NCBI GenBank assembly: GCA_036936605.1
Contig: JAUPFV010000005.1
Coordinates: 54,890,742-54,954,741 of the forward strand
DNA from: Limnanthes douglasii subsp. nivea
Lineage: Eukaryota; Streptophyta; Magnoliopsida; Brassicales; Limnanthaceae
Reading direction: 5' to 3'
Length of the DNA stretch: 64,000 bases
Under the pieces are notes generated by a model. That model saw nothing but the letters and a program-made list of their open reading frames with translations, made no database searches and was not told the origin of the DNA. Positions within the stretch are counted from its first letter, which is position 1. The number at the start of each line of letters is the position of its first letter. Shown here in pieces: positions 45,059-56,955 of this stretch. Both the position numbers and the translations under genes were made by a program.

Positions 45059-45499
45059 TCTCGTCAACTATGGTTATATTTCACATATTTAGAAAGCAAA
45101 ATAGGACAACAAACTGTATTGCTAAGTGGTCTCTCAAATCTCAAAGGAATCTAGATTATAATCTTAATTAAACTCCTGCAGCTTTAAGAGCTATAACCCT
45201 TCTAGAAAGCCTTGAAATAGGCTACCTAAGAGTTGAGGACTACTAGATTCTTCTTTATTAGGGAGATTCTTTGAATTGTAAACCGAGATTTTATTCATTT
45301 CTTATTTCTACCTTTGTTTTTATATTTTCATGGATTTCTAGACTCAATCGCCATAGTAAAAACTTCTTTAGATCACATATTATTCATACAATACTAACAT
45401 TTCGGGAACATGTTTTACATAACTAGTTTTTGTTTGTAGTCACATCTTTTTGCAGGTTTTGGCATTCTGGAAAGCTCAACCTACATAAGAGCATCATGC

Positions 45500-46932
45500 A
45501 TGAAGTTATTAGCATGCTAAGTGATGAAGTCCGAGTTTAGAATAATACATGGTTTAAGTCAAGATCTGCTACTTAGAAGTTATATTCAATTCGATGTTGC
45601 CTCATTCACTAACTTGAAGATGAAATCTGATGAACTTCACAAACTGGGATCCAATGGGCATCCATCTTAAAGGCTCAATAACTATAAAATACTCAATCGA
45701 AGAATAAATGAGTCTCGATGGTGAATCAATTCCAGTTAAGTCAGCCTTAACCTAAGAGGTACCCAAGAATATATTGGATAAAGATGAAGGTGAATTATTT
45801 CTCTATATAAAATTCAGTATGATAGACCATGTTTTCGTAATTTTCATCAAATGGGGAAACTCTCGTGCTCAACCCTGATTTGACCAGTCTGATTTGTTCC
45901 TTCATATATAGAAACTTAATGTATATGCTTAAAGTTAATGAAGCTATTTTTTCAATTTGAGAGCATGATAGCTTAATTTTTATCTCGACAAAGTAGAAGA
46001 TGTATTTAAATTCCCTTCATTGTATTCAATGCTGCCACAAAGTTCCTCAACCAAAGTGCATGTATAGATGATATTGAACATACTACATACTCGACTGTCA
46101 TAATAGATTTGTGAACATATGTTGTTTCGTACTCTTCCATGATATGGTGCCTTATTTTATAATGAATGCATATCCAGTAGTATACTTTTTAGTTTTTGTA
46201 CACCCAAAAAACACATGCATCAAAATGGCATACGATTCCCTGGTTATCCAATCTACATATTCCAAATCGAATTGTTTGGTATTACTCAAGTAACTTTCTA
46301 AAATTCCAAGTATGAATGACAACTCTAGTCTGGTACGCACATGAGCATAGATGAGACGTCTAACATGTGAAGCATATGGGTATGTCTTCATGATATAATT
46401 TTATGATTCTATTTTGAGGAACTAATAAAGTGAAAACTTACCACATTTTGCTACAAAATATCCATAGGTTTTTTTGTTGTCCAAACTATAACGATTTAGC
46501 ATGCTTTCATTGTATGTATTTTGTGAGATACCCAAGATGCCACGGGAGATATTTCTTACAATTTGGATCCTAACACATAAGACATTTTACCAAGGTCCTT
46601 TATGTCAAATTTATAACATAAAAAACTCTTGGTATCATGCAATAAATTCATATCGTATGTGGCAAGGAGTATATTATCAACATACAACACTAGATATATA
46701 CTTTTATTGGCATTAAACTTTAAATATACATAATCTTCCATATGGCTCATCTCAAAACGAAATGAGATGATCACATATAGGAATTTAGGACACCATTGAC
46801 GAGATACTTGTTTGAATCCATATATGAATATATTTAGTTTACACAATGTTGACTTTAGATCTCTAGAAAAAAGCTTTCAGATCGCGGCATGCAATGTTTT
46901 TCCTCAATGTCTCCATTCAGATACGTTGTCTT
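45500..46932 (-). pseudogene. pol: Copia B, 3' half: reverse transcriptase C-terminal part and RNase H, minus strand
   Basis: Read right to left from the gypsy insertion: TYLNGDIEEKHCM (46930-46890), then KLNIFIYGFKQVSRQW and YLVLYVDNILLATYDMNLLH (46846-46556). The YVDD box has become YVDN. RNase H begins at 46391 (PYASHVRRLIYAHVRTRLEL, DWITRESYAI). GTISWKSTKQHMF follows near 46130. Beyond 45900 the sequence is too decayed to assign. The 3' LTR was not recognised. Confidence 0.8.
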
Positions 46933-47310
46933 TGATGAGTCCGGAATTATTCACCACCACTCACTGTGGAAACTGGAAAGGGGTAATCCGGACAATAATT
47001 ACCCACTGAAGTATCCGGACAGGACAAAAGTATTAAAACATTAAACACCTTTTGACTAAGCTAATTGCTAATCTGCTTAATAAACTAATGGGTCTTTAAA
47101 CTTGACCCGATTTCATAATTTGACTCGAAAGCCCATGGGTCCATAATTAAGGGTATAAATACCCAACCACTTTCATTAATGAGGGTAATGAACATTTAAT
47201 ACAACGAGACAGCTTAAATCTCTCACTACAAAACACCCTACATTTAATACCTCTAAAAATTCCTTAAAACACCTAACAAATTTACCCTCACACCAAAATA
47301 CACCTCACCA
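46933..47310 (+). repeat. 5' LTR of the gypsy element
   Basis: 378 bp from TGATGAGTCCGG to CACCTCACCA. The promoter is recognisable as TATAAAT at 47154-47160 inside the palindrome GGGTATAAATACCC. Confidence 0.95.
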
Positions 47311-47312
47311 AA

Positions 47313-47331
47313 TTGGCGACCACAGTGGGAG
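47313..47331 (+). other. Primer binding site of the gypsy element
   Basis: TTGGCGACCACAGTGGGAG begins two bases after the LTR end. TGGCGAC-type sites at this place are known in Tat-lineage elements; the priming tRNA is not determined here. Confidence 0.55.
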
Positions 47332-47382
47332 AAGAAGGTGCCTGAATCTAGCATTCAAAACCAGCAAGAAAAACCAGTTCGG

Positions 47383-48960
47383 ATGAATCCGGACGAGCAA
47401 GCGGTACCGCCACCTTTGATAGAAGTGGTGGGTGAGAATGATGAGTACACGATCGAAGAATGAGACAGTTTGAAAGCTGAAATAGAAGCATTGAGAGCTG
47501 CAAAAAAAAGCAGAGATGGATTTGAAAGAAAAGTCGAAAGTGTCAGTCATTCACCATACTAACAGTACAAGGGATAATGACCCATCAGCAAAGACTCACT
47601 TGAGTACAAAAAAGACCCAAGTCAGTTCCAAGAAGTCTCACCGGTCTAAACCGGTGGAGAGCTCAGAGTCTGAGTCCTCTAGTAGCACTTCGAGTGAGGA
47701 TGGACTTGAGGAGTCTTTGTCATCCAGCAGTGACGAGGGCAGATCCAAAAAGAAGCAGAAGTTGGTTAAAAAATATTCAAGAAAGAGGGATAGGCATAGG
47801 AGGTTAAAGAGGCATCTGGGAAAAAGGTTGTCTCATAGCCATATCCATATGCATGTGGATCAGTTGCTTATGGATCCCTTCGCTTTTCATGACGAGCCAA
47901 GTATTTTTGCAACACCAAATGAAGACACTGTTTTTAGTCTTGGCCGGAATTAGAGACAATCCCCATTGTCATCCAGAATACTATTCAGAAACCTTCCTAA
48001 GAGGTTTGACAGTACTAAAATGGAGAAGTATGATGGGAGCAAAGATCCGGACAACCTTCTGGAATAATTTAAAAAATTTATGATGAATTTTGATGGTGAT
48101 GATAAACTGCTTTGTAGAGCCTTCTCTCAATATTTTACGGGGAGTGCTTTGAAATGGTACAACAGCCTACCACAGGGTTGCATCAGAAACTTTGACACAT
48201 CTTGGGTGGCCTTCCGGAGGCAGTTTGTTGGAAGCAAGGAGGTGAAGGGCAATGGAGACACTATTATCCATTGTGCCCAAGAGCCAAATGAATCACTAAA
48301 AGACTATATAAGCTGATTCGTGAACACTAAGAATGGTTTAGCTGATTGCTTTGAACAAGTGGCGATAACCTCTTTGAGGCACAGATTAAACCCTGAGAAT
48401 CTGGCCGATTCGGTAACCAGGAAGAAGGCCATGACTTGGGGAGGTTTGCTAAACCAAGTGGGGAAGCAAATCAATGTAGATGAAACAAAGAAGACAAGGG
48501 TGCATAGGCAAGTGAGGTCTGCCCTAGCTGCACCAAACCAGAACAATCCGGAAACAAGGCTAAAGAAGCCGGACAGGGGCCCAACATGGCCAAATAGACT
48601 CAATCTCACCCAGCTCCAGCTCAAAGCTAACAGTCTAGAAATAAACGGGGACCTTGGGTCCAACCGGAGTGGTTTGCTGAATTGAAAGAGAATTTGGCAA
48701 CCATCTATGATAAAACAAAAGATGAGGTACACTTTAGGAGGCCGGCAACGCTTTAATCTCCTAAGGAAAGCCGTAATACTTGTTTTTGCCAATATCATCA
48801 TTATATTGGACATAACACTGAATATTGCATCACCTTGAAACAAGAGGTACAGAATTTTATTAAAAGAGGAAAATTGGGAGCTTATGTTAAGAGAAGAAGT
48901 GGGAACATGCTTGACAATGCTCACCGGACTGGTCCAACAAACAATGCAGGGACGTCGGCT
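47383..48960 (+). pseudogene. gag: Gypsy gag, broken
   Basis: A start MNPDEQAVPPPLIEVVG at 47383 is soon closed by a stop at 47461, and a frameshift in the A-run near 47505 follows. A Ser/Lys-rich region (47516-47830) comes next. The capsid-like retrotransposon gag domain runs from about 48000: TKMEKYDGSKDPDNLLE, AFSQYFTGSALKWYNSLPQG and SWVAFRRQFV. Then AMTWGGLLNQVGKQINVDET and a zinc knuckle CQYHHYIGHNTEYC near 48788-48830, of the CX2HX4HX4C kind found in Tat elements. Stops at about 47951, 48065 and 48314 break it. Confidence 0.88.
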
Positions 48961-49199
48961 CCGGACGGGGCCATGGTAATCATTGAAAGGTTTGACGTAG
49001 AATCAGAATATTTGGATCCTGATCCAACCCGAAATAAATTAAGGGTGATTACAGAACATACTAAGACAGTGTTTGGGCTGATAAGATTTTTTGAATCACT
49101 TACTATATTTGGGGGAGACACAATGACTGCACCGACTTCTTCTTCAAGAAAAAGGCATGTTCACACTCTGGCTACCCAGTTAGAGGGAGGCATGTCCTC

Positions 49200-52100
49200 C
49201 AATTAGTCCCAAATTCCTTTTCCCTTCATTATTTTTATGAAGATGATCTAAGGGACATAGCTGGTCCTCACAAGGATGATGTGGTGATAGGAGCCTCAAT
49301 TGGGGGCAATGACATCAGGCAAATTTTGCTTGACACTGGCAGCTCAGCCAATATTCTCTTTTTAAGTTCCTATAAATAGATGTAGAATCCAGCAGTGATT
49401 CAGCATTCGAACAGGTCCATCATGGGTTTCACAGGGAGCTTTGCGGATGTGATCGGAGAGTTTGAGGAGGAGGTTTTGTTGGGTAGGGGCCCTTTTAAGA
49501 AGATGGTCAGAGTACTTTTCATTGTGGTAGATTGCCCTACGTGTTATAATGCAATCTTTGGGAGGTCTTGGCTTTCCAGAATGCATGTTGTGGCTTCAAC
49601 AGTTTATCAATGTTTAAAGTATGCAGTTCAAGGACAAGTGGGAGTTGTCCAGAGTAGCCAAAAAATAGCAAGGGAGTGTTATACAACTGCCCTTGCCCAT
49701 AAAACTCTAGGGGCAGTCCGGATCAATGAAGATTAGCAGTTGTTGGGGCCCTCTGAGGGTGAGGGTGAAATTGATGACCCCAGAGAGACCCCTAATGTTT
49801 TGATACTGATTAAAGAAGTTGAAAATTACTCTCTGGCTAAAGAAAGAAGTGTTAAAGTTGGCTCCAAGATGGCACCAGAATTGAAGAAAAAATTGTTGTT
49901 CTTTTTGGCAGATCACCAACACGTTTTTGCTTGGTGCAATGCTGATGTGACCGGAGTACCTGCAAGTGTTATATCACACCAGCTGTCTATCCGAAGAGAT
50001 GTTGCACCCGTTGTACAAAAAAGAAGAGCTTTCTCTAAGGAGAAAGCTGATGTCATAGTTCAAGAGGTAGACCGACTAACTAAGATGGGGCAGATAAAGG
50101 AGTCTCAATACCCTTTATGGACAGCTAATCCAGTGTTGGTAAAGAAAAAGAATTGGAAATGACGTATGTGTATTGATTTTACTCACCTCAATAGAGCTTG
50201 CCCAAAATATCTTTATCCAGTCCCCCGGATAGATCAGTTGGTAGACTCCACATCTGGTAACAAACTATTATCCTTTATGGATGCCTTCTCCGGTTATAAT
50301 CAGATACAAGTGGATCTGAAGGACCAGGAGCACAATACTTTTGTTACAGATAGGGGCCTCCATTGTTACAAGGTGATGCCTTTTGGGTTGAAGAATGCTA
50401 GGGCTACCTAGCAAAGGCTGGTGAACAGAGGGTTTGCTGATCAGATTGGGAGAAACATGGAAGTATATATTGATGACATAATGGTAAAAAGTGTGGAAGA
50501 AGAATTGCACCTAGTTGATATTCAAGAAACTTTTGCCAACTTAGCAAAGGTTAATTTAAAGTTGAATCCAGAAAAATATGTCTTTGGGGTGCAGTCCAGA
50601 AAGTTTTTGGGGTATGTGATAAGTGAAAGAGGGATATAACTTGATCCGGATCAGCTTGATTCGTTGTTACAAATGGATCCTCCTCGAAATATTAAAGAAG
50701 TGCAAAGGTTGACAGGAAGGTTAGCTGCTTTAAATCGTTTTATCTTAAGGTCTTCGGATAGGTGTGCCCCATTTTTCCAGAATTTAAAGGGTGCTAAAGA
50801 TTTTAACTGGTCTCCACAGTGCGACCAGGCGTTCAATGAAATAAAAAAGCATTTATCTTCACCCCAAAACTCTTTACAAACCTGTTGATGGAGAAACGCT
50901 CTACATATATTTAGTTGTGTCTGAAAGTGCTATAAGTGCGGTGCTGGTAAGAGAGGTGGACAATTATCCTCGTCCGGTGTACTACATCAGTAAAAGCCTA
51001 ATGGATGCTGAAAAAGGTACTTAAAGCTTGAAAAGCTAACACTAGCCTTGGTGATTGCTGCTAGAAAAATGAGGCTTTATTTTCAGTCTCATTCTATTGT
51101 CGTCCGAGCATCTTTTCCCTTGAAAAATATCCTTCAGAAGGCAGACATATCAAGCAGAATGACTAACTGGTCAGTAGAATTGGGTGATTATGATATTGAT
51201 TTTGCCCCTCTGACTGCAACCAAACCACAATCTGTTGCTGATTTCCTGGTTGAGTTCCATTCGGACAGAGGTACTAAGCAAGCTGCAGATGAAAGAACTA
51301 AAAAAGTGTGGGGCTATAAGGGTCAGGTTAATGAGTGATTCTCAGCTTCTTATCCATCATGCCCAAGGTCTATCTGAGGCAAAAAAGGAGCAGTTGATTA
51401 ATTACTTGTTCATCCTTAAAGAAGTGGCAGCTAACTTAAAAAATGTTAGCTGCAAGCACATACCTAGATCGGAGAACACACTAGCAGACTCCTTGGCAAC
51501 CATAACATACTCTGAGTCATACCCGTTGATTCATGTGCAAGAATGCCCATCCATACAACCCATTCAAGACAAAGAAGAGGAAGAAAGTTTGAGTATATAA
51601 GTGGTTCAACCCAAATACTGGAGATATCCCCTTCTTCAATACATTTCTGATGGCATTTTGCCTCCGGAGAAAGCTGTGGCAAGGAAAATAAAACATGGGG
51701 CTCGTGGTTTTTTAATCATAAGAGACATCATTTACAAGAAGTCATTTAGTAGACTTGCGTTTCTTGGGGATTAAATAGTCCCAAATTGTGCTATCCGAAC
51801 TACATGATGGTGAATGATCAACACACTGTGGCTATAGAGCTTTAACCCGAAGAGTTTTATTGGTCGGATACTACTGGCCATCCATAATGGCAGATGCCAA
51901 GGAATTGGTAAAGAAATGTGACCCATACCAAAGATATGGTAATGAAATCCATATCCCAGCTGTCCCACTGGAATCAATTTCTGAGCCAGTGCCTTTTGCT
52001 CGTTGGGGACCGGATTTGGTAGGGCCTCTACCGATGGCATCCGGAGGGTGCAGCACTATTATTGTAGCCATTGATTATTTTTGTAAGTGGATAGAAGCAG

Positions 52101-52849
52101 CCCCCTTGGCAGGAACTACTTCAAAAGCTGTTATAAAATTTATCATGTCTAACATTTGTTGCAGATTTTGGGTTCCACAAAAGATAACCACAGATAATGG
52201 GCCACAATTTGATAACAAGGATATGAAGAGTTTATGTGCCTCTAGGGGCATTCAGAATTTCTTCTCTTCTCCTTTCCACCCACAAGCGAACGACCAAGTT
52301 GAAGTTGCAAACAAAACTATTATGTCCGGTCTGAAGAAGAATTTAGAAGGAGCTGCCGGAAAGTGGCCAAGCTATTTGCAAGAGGTACTATGGGCATACT
52401 GGACTACTCCTGGTGCTGCTACACAAGAGTCTCCTTTTGCCTTGGTATATGGGATGGATGAAATTACTCCTATAGAGGCAACTCTTCCTTTGTACAGAGT
52501 CCACAATTTTTCTGAGTAAGTTAATGAAGTGGCAATCAGAAGTCAATTGGACTTAATAGAAGAAAAAAGAGTTAAGGCTCATCTTAGAGCCACCCATTAT
52601 CAAGGCTTGATGAGGAGCATATTTTCTTCCAAAATCAAAAGAAGGGATTTTTTACCAGGGGACAAAGTATTGAGAAAATTCTTTTTGCATACTAAGGAGA
52701 AGCAGTTCGGCAAGCTAGCTCCAAACTAGGAAGGGCCCTATGAGGTCTCCGAAAAACTTAAGCCTGGGACATACAGGCTTCAAGACAAAGATGGGAGAAT
52801 TTTAAACCACCCTTTGAACATTGAACATCTCCGGTTATATCTGGAATGA
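49200..52849 (+). pseudogene. pol: Gypsy pol: protease, reverse transcriptase, RNase H, second RNase H, integrase
   Basis: Protease: IRQILLDTGSSANIL at about 49315-49360. Reverse transcriptase: NPVLVKKKNWK, a stop at 50160, MCIDFTHLNRACPK, LSFMDAFSGYNQIQVDLKDQ, HCYKVMPFGLKNARAT, a stop at 50409, then MEVYIDDIMVKS with an intact YIDD box. RNase H: about 50815-51230, frameshifted near 50880. A second RNase H survives only as SDSQLLIHHAQGLSEAKKEQ to SENTLADSLAT (51330-51510). Integrase: 51800-52520, with HCGYRALTRR and YYWPSIMADAKELVKKCDPY (the last zinc Cys seems replaced), RWGPDLVGPL, TDNGPQFDNKDM and NDQVEVANKTI. The tail NIEHLRLYLE ends at 52849; no chromodomain is seen. All domains are recognisable; none is joined into one frame. 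Confidence 0.9.
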
Positions 52850-53394
52850 AATCTGTGTAAATATTTACTTGTTTAAAGTCCATATAAATATTAGGGGGCA
52901 TACTCTTTCCTACCCTGGTGGCGCGGGGAGGTTTTAATGAGGTGTATGGGTTTTTAATAAAATTTGATGCCTTCGGAGTGGTTTGATTTACAGTTTCTTT
53001 AAAATCTTCTAAGGATCTTTGGAAGATCGGATTGATCTGGTGGAATGATAACCATTTAACATTTGTCATCGGAGATTTTAAACACTCTAATATTAAATAC
53101 TTGTAAAATAAATAGGGCCTCTTTAAACATCAGCCATTAAAAATGAGCGAATATGAAACAAATAAAAAATTTAGCAAAGTAAACCCGTCCGGCTAAAACC
53201 GGATGGTGATATTAAAATATAAAATATGCCTTGGCCAAGGACTTTGAGTTTAAAGAAAAGCTTAACTGGACTCAAACCGGACGCAGTTATAAAAATGTCT
53301 TGGCCATCCAAGGACTTTAGTATTTCATAAGGTTAAAAAAAATAAAAAATAAAAGTTAAAACCTCAGGGCTTATTCCCTTTGGACGTTCCTGTA

Positions 53395-56159
53395 TCATCT
53401 TTTGTCTTAGGATCTTTGGGTTCACCACCGGAACTCTCTCAGGTTCCTTCTTCCTCATCAGTAGAATAATCTATTACACTGCTATATCCATGTCAATCAC
53501 CTTCTACCATAGTGTGGAACGGGAGGTCCTCATACTCTACATATGTCCATAAATCTCCAAGGGATCTCTTCGGAAATTTCTGGTGCATGAGTAGTACCAT
53601 ATCAGATTTGATTTCTGCATCTCTTGCCTCCATGGAGTCTATAACTTTGTTGATATAAGCATCAATCTTAGCCTGGATTGTTTGTTCTTGTCCCTTCACC
53701 AAGTCCTATTTCTCTTTGGTAACCTTTGACACAGCCTCTTCGAGAGAAGTCTTCTCACCGGACAAGGTTTGGATGGCATCATCCTTGGTCTTCATGTCTC
53801 CTTTCAAGGTGGAGAGATCTTTTTCCAAACCAGAGCATTTGGTTCGGAGCTCTGTGTTAGCTGTCTCCGAAGTGTCCAGCTTGGTTGCCAGATCTTCTTT
53901 TTCCTTCTTCAACTCCTCAAGCTCCTTCATAATGCCACAATACTCTGGTTGGAGGAGCTTGAGGGAAGGTAGGGGCCAGCAAAGTCGTCTTTATCAAACA
54001 CTCTAAAATAAAGACCAATGTTCTGGAGGCCACTAATGTCTACTCCTTCCAAATCTCCTCCGGTACCCTCTCTGGTGGGTAGATTAGTGGGGATTTTCTA
54101 TGCCAGGGTAGGGTCAGTTGGATCGGCTGGAGGTAGAGGCTCCGAAGGGCGGAGGGCTACTTCATCCTCCAAGGAGACCTTCTTCTTTTTAGAAGTCCTC
54201 TCATCGCTGCTAGCTCCCCTCTTTCGGTCCTTTTTAGGAGGCCTTGGTTGGTTTTGAAGTTCACATGCCTCCTTAATGGACTCGTCATCAGCTACTTTAA
54301 GAAAAGTAGCATCAATTCCTCCTAGGACCTGCTCTCCTTGGCTCTCTGGAGCAACCTCCTTTGCAGCACCCGAACGACCTCTTCTGCAGCCTTCTTTTTC
54401 TTGCCCTTCTCCTCTTTCATTTTGCTTGGAGTTTTGGCTCTGGAGGACAAGGCCAATTTACCGTCTTTTGCCTCCGTTCTCTTAAGAATAACGGCCGGAG
54501 GAGGTGGTGTAATCAACTCCTCCCAAGTGAGGTCTCTCCGGCCCGTTGTGTTCCAAAGGTGGGACCTCACCAAGTTTCCTGAGGTAAAGCAGTTGTGGAA
54601 AGTGTTCCCCCAACGGTCAGCAGCCCATGCATTTAATTTGGCACACGTGGTCTGCCCCTCCTCCAGATAGTCGGAGAACTTATTCGGCAATACTGACATA
54701 AAAAAGGGGTAATTCAGGAATAAATTTTCTGCAAAATGAGAAAGACAAACAAAGTAAAATACTTACCTGAGCTTTTCCACCTGCTGGTGAGCATACTAGG
54801 ATTGACACCAGCCTTGATTTTCCTCTCGTTCTCCCACGTACCGCTAATGAATAGGAACTGGGTCTTCCAGTTTTTCTCTGACTCAAGTAGGTCGTCCACC
54901 ACTTTGAAGTTGTCTCCCATATTGAAGTGGGAGAATGGGATATGGTGGTTTTTACAGAGGCTGGCCACTACAACAAACTGCTCCATTGGGAGAGGAATAC
55001 TAGACAGCCTTGAAGCCAAAAGGCAGGCAAGGAGAGTGTACCAAGCATTGGGACTCAGCTGGCTTGGACAGGGTTTAATCAGGTGGAAATACCTGATGAT
55101 TTCTGGATCCAAGGGGAATCTGAGCCCCTAGTTGAATAGCTCAGTATAGATGACGATCTCGTTGAGCTTGCAGTCCATCGGAGTCTCTGGTGTGACTGGT
55201 ATCCTCACCTTAACTGATTCAGGGATCCCCCACTTGGTTCGGATCCGGCGCAACTCAGCGGTGTGAGTATAGAAATAATTAATATTCTGCATGGCCAACA
55301 GATACTTCACATTGACCCTGTGAAAACAAGGTCCCACTTTGCCTTCCAAACTCTCCGGCAGATCCAGATGGGTCATGCAGACTTTCTCCTTGCCTTTCCC
55401 CTTTTTGTCAGATACAGCATCTCCAGTTTGTCTAGAGGCTTCAGTTTCAAATGGGGCCTCTTCGGCATTATCTTCCATCACTTCCTCCATCACCGTGGAA
55501 GGTTTATCAGTAGTTGTGGATGGAATAGTGCTAGTTTGTGGCTCAGCAGCTTGTCCGGACGGATGAGCGTCACTCTCTATTAAATGTCTAGAGTCCGGTT
55601 GGGGCTCAGCTCCAGAAGACCTGGTATGAGAAGTGATCCTGGTTCCCTCGGATCCGGAGGGTTTGTCTTTAGGGGCTTTAATAGATGCCTCCGATCCGGA
55701 GGCTTTATCTTTGGTTGCAGACTTAGAGACCCCCGTTTTGGAGGATTTGGATTGTGAGCCTGTTGCTTGGCCTTTTACCAGACGCCTTGTCCGGTGAGGA
55801 TTGATTTTCTCTGGGGATTGCTCAATATCAGAAGCCATAATGATGAACGGAGAGGGCTTCCTAGCACTCGATACTGCTTTCTCTTCCACAACAGAAGGCT
55901 GAGACTCCTGGACCGAGGAGCCTGACGGGATTGGCGAGAGTTTTGATTGGAATAAACGTCTAGGTTTTGTATTTTTGACAGAGGATGATCCTTGATCAGC
56001 TTCTAAGGATGGTGAGTCAGATTTACTGCTTGGAGAGACTGGAAGGCCATCAACGATACGTCTTGCACGCTCAACTTTTTGTGCTTTCTCTATTTCAGAA
56101 AGATTTAGCCAGCCACCTTTCAAGAGAGCGTTTCTCGTTGTGAACATAAAACTACCCAA
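53395..56159 (-). pseudogene. Antisense ORF of the gypsy element (putative gypsy-type 'transposase' family), with a possible intron
   Basis: Read right to left from the ATG at 56159: 343 codons rich in Ser, Lys and Pro, ending in a conserved-looking part (KVGPCFHRVNVKYLLAMQNI, RRIRTKWGIPESVKVRI). A single stop at 55128 is followed in the same frame by GLRFPLDPEIIRYFHLIKPC and CLLASRLSSIPLPMEQFVVV down to SMLTSRWKSS. There a strong donor GTAAGT (54761-54766) and an acceptor ending at 54693 define a 74-nt intron that joins in frame to VLPNKFSDYLEEG. After 54322 a frameshift leads to KEACELQNQPRPPKKDRKRG and a coiled-coil tail (ELEELKKEKEDLATKLDTSE). The family is known as an antisense ORF of Tat elements; its function is unknown. 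Confidence 0.8.
54693..54766 (-). other. Probable 74-nt intron in the antisense ORF
   Basis: On the minus strand GTAAGTATTTTAC starts and TTTTTTATGTCAG ends the segment. Removing it joins two coding parts in frame. A nearer acceptor at 54729 would leave only 38 nt, which is too short for a plant intron. Confidence 0.5.
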
Positions 56160-56578
56160 GAAAAGTTTTGAAAGGAAAGGTAAAAAGCTCTGAGAGAAGA
56201 AATTGCAAAAGGGTGAAGATGGTGAAACAGTAAAAGGAAAATGATTTATACTAGTGAGACAAAATGTTACTGATACCTAGAAGAAAAAAAAGACTCAAGT
56301 AAGGATTGAAGACGGCGCTGACGTAAGAAATATTAAATGTAGGAGTTGCTTTTTGGGCTTAGTGAGAGCACCATTTTAGGAAGAAAACGGCTGGTAGAAC
56401 GAATCAAAATGCAACACGTGTCCCACGATCCAAAGAAAAACTCTTAGAATTCTGGAAGAAATTCAATTCGGATAAACCTTGAACCAAACGCATGAGCAAT
56501 CTGGAAAATGTTGTCACTAGCTAAGTAAATTTTTTAGTCTTACCAAAGATTTTTGACAAAGCCTAAAAAAGGGGCTAC
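56160..56578 (-). promoter_or_regulatory. Upstream region of the antisense ORF, next to the 3' LTR
   Basis: About 420 bp without coding signal lie between the antisense start codon and the 3' LTR. It ends on the plus strand in the polypurine tract AAAAAAGGGGC at about 56566-56576. The antisense promoter must lie here or in the LTR; no clear TATA box was chosen. Confidence 0.4.
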
Positions 56579-56955
56579 TGATGAGTCCGAAATTATCACC
56601 ACCACTCACTGTGGAAACCGGACAGGGGTAATCCGGACAATAATTACCCACTGAAGTATCCGGACAGGACAAAAGTATTAAAACACTAAACATCTTTTGA
56701 CTAAGCTAATTGCTAATCTGCTTAATAAACTAATGGGTCTTTAAACTCGGCCCGATTTCATAATTTGACATGAAAGCCCATAGATCCATAATTAAGGGTA
56801 TAAATACCCAACCACTTTCATTAATGAGGGTAATGAACATTTAATACAACCAGGCAGCTTAAATCTCTTACTACAAAACACCCAACATTTAATACCTCTA
56901 AACAATCCTTAATACACCTAACAAAATTACCCTCACACCAAAATAAACCTCACCA
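56579..56955 (+). repeat. 3' LTR of the gypsy element
   Basis: 377 bp. It matches the 5' LTR with about 20 substitutions and one indel by hand count, including the TATA region (TATAAATA at 56799-56806). Confidence 0.95.

Larger units (their letters stand above)
41002..45260 (+). mobile_element. Decayed L1-type LINE (LINE B), endonuclease missing
   Basis: Open frames at 41002-41196 and 41339-41749 occupy the ORF1/early ORF2 position but carry no clear domain. From about 41885 the linker KFQNMWALHPGFLNIVEENW begins, the counterpart of KFQDMWILNNDFF in LINE A. Reverse transcriptase (42124-43430), a zinc-knuckle-like region and RNase H (44700-45058) follow. The endonuclease expected before 41885 is absent or deleted. 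Stops and frameshifts are few in the reverse transcriptase, so it seems younger or better preserved than LINE A. Both ends are approximate. Confidence 0.8.
46933..56955 (+). mobile_element. Tat-type Ty3/gypsy LTR retrotransposon, 10,023 bp, inserted in copia B
   Basis: Two LTRs (46933-47310 and 56579-56955) begin TG and end CA, and GTCTT stands directly outside each (46928-46932 and 56956-56960). A primer-site-like TTGGCGACCACAGTGGGAG follows the 5' LTR, and AAAAAAGGGGC precedes the 3' LTR. Gag-pol is on the plus strand. RNase H is followed by a second RNase H remnant before integrase, and a long antisense ORF lies between pol and the 3' LTR. Both are known traits of the Tat lineage. By hand count the LTRs differ at about 20 positions and one indel, about 5%. 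Gag-pol carries many stops. Confidence 0.93.

Noticed and set aside
48304..48924. 206-codon open frame on the minus strand
   Set aside because: It is antisense to the gypsy gag, whose own frame shows the gag domain and zinc knuckle. It has no recognisable motif.
54729..54766. Shorter, 38-nt alternative intron in the antisense ORF
   Set aside because: It also keeps the frame, but the length is below that of known plant introns. The 74-nt form is preferred.
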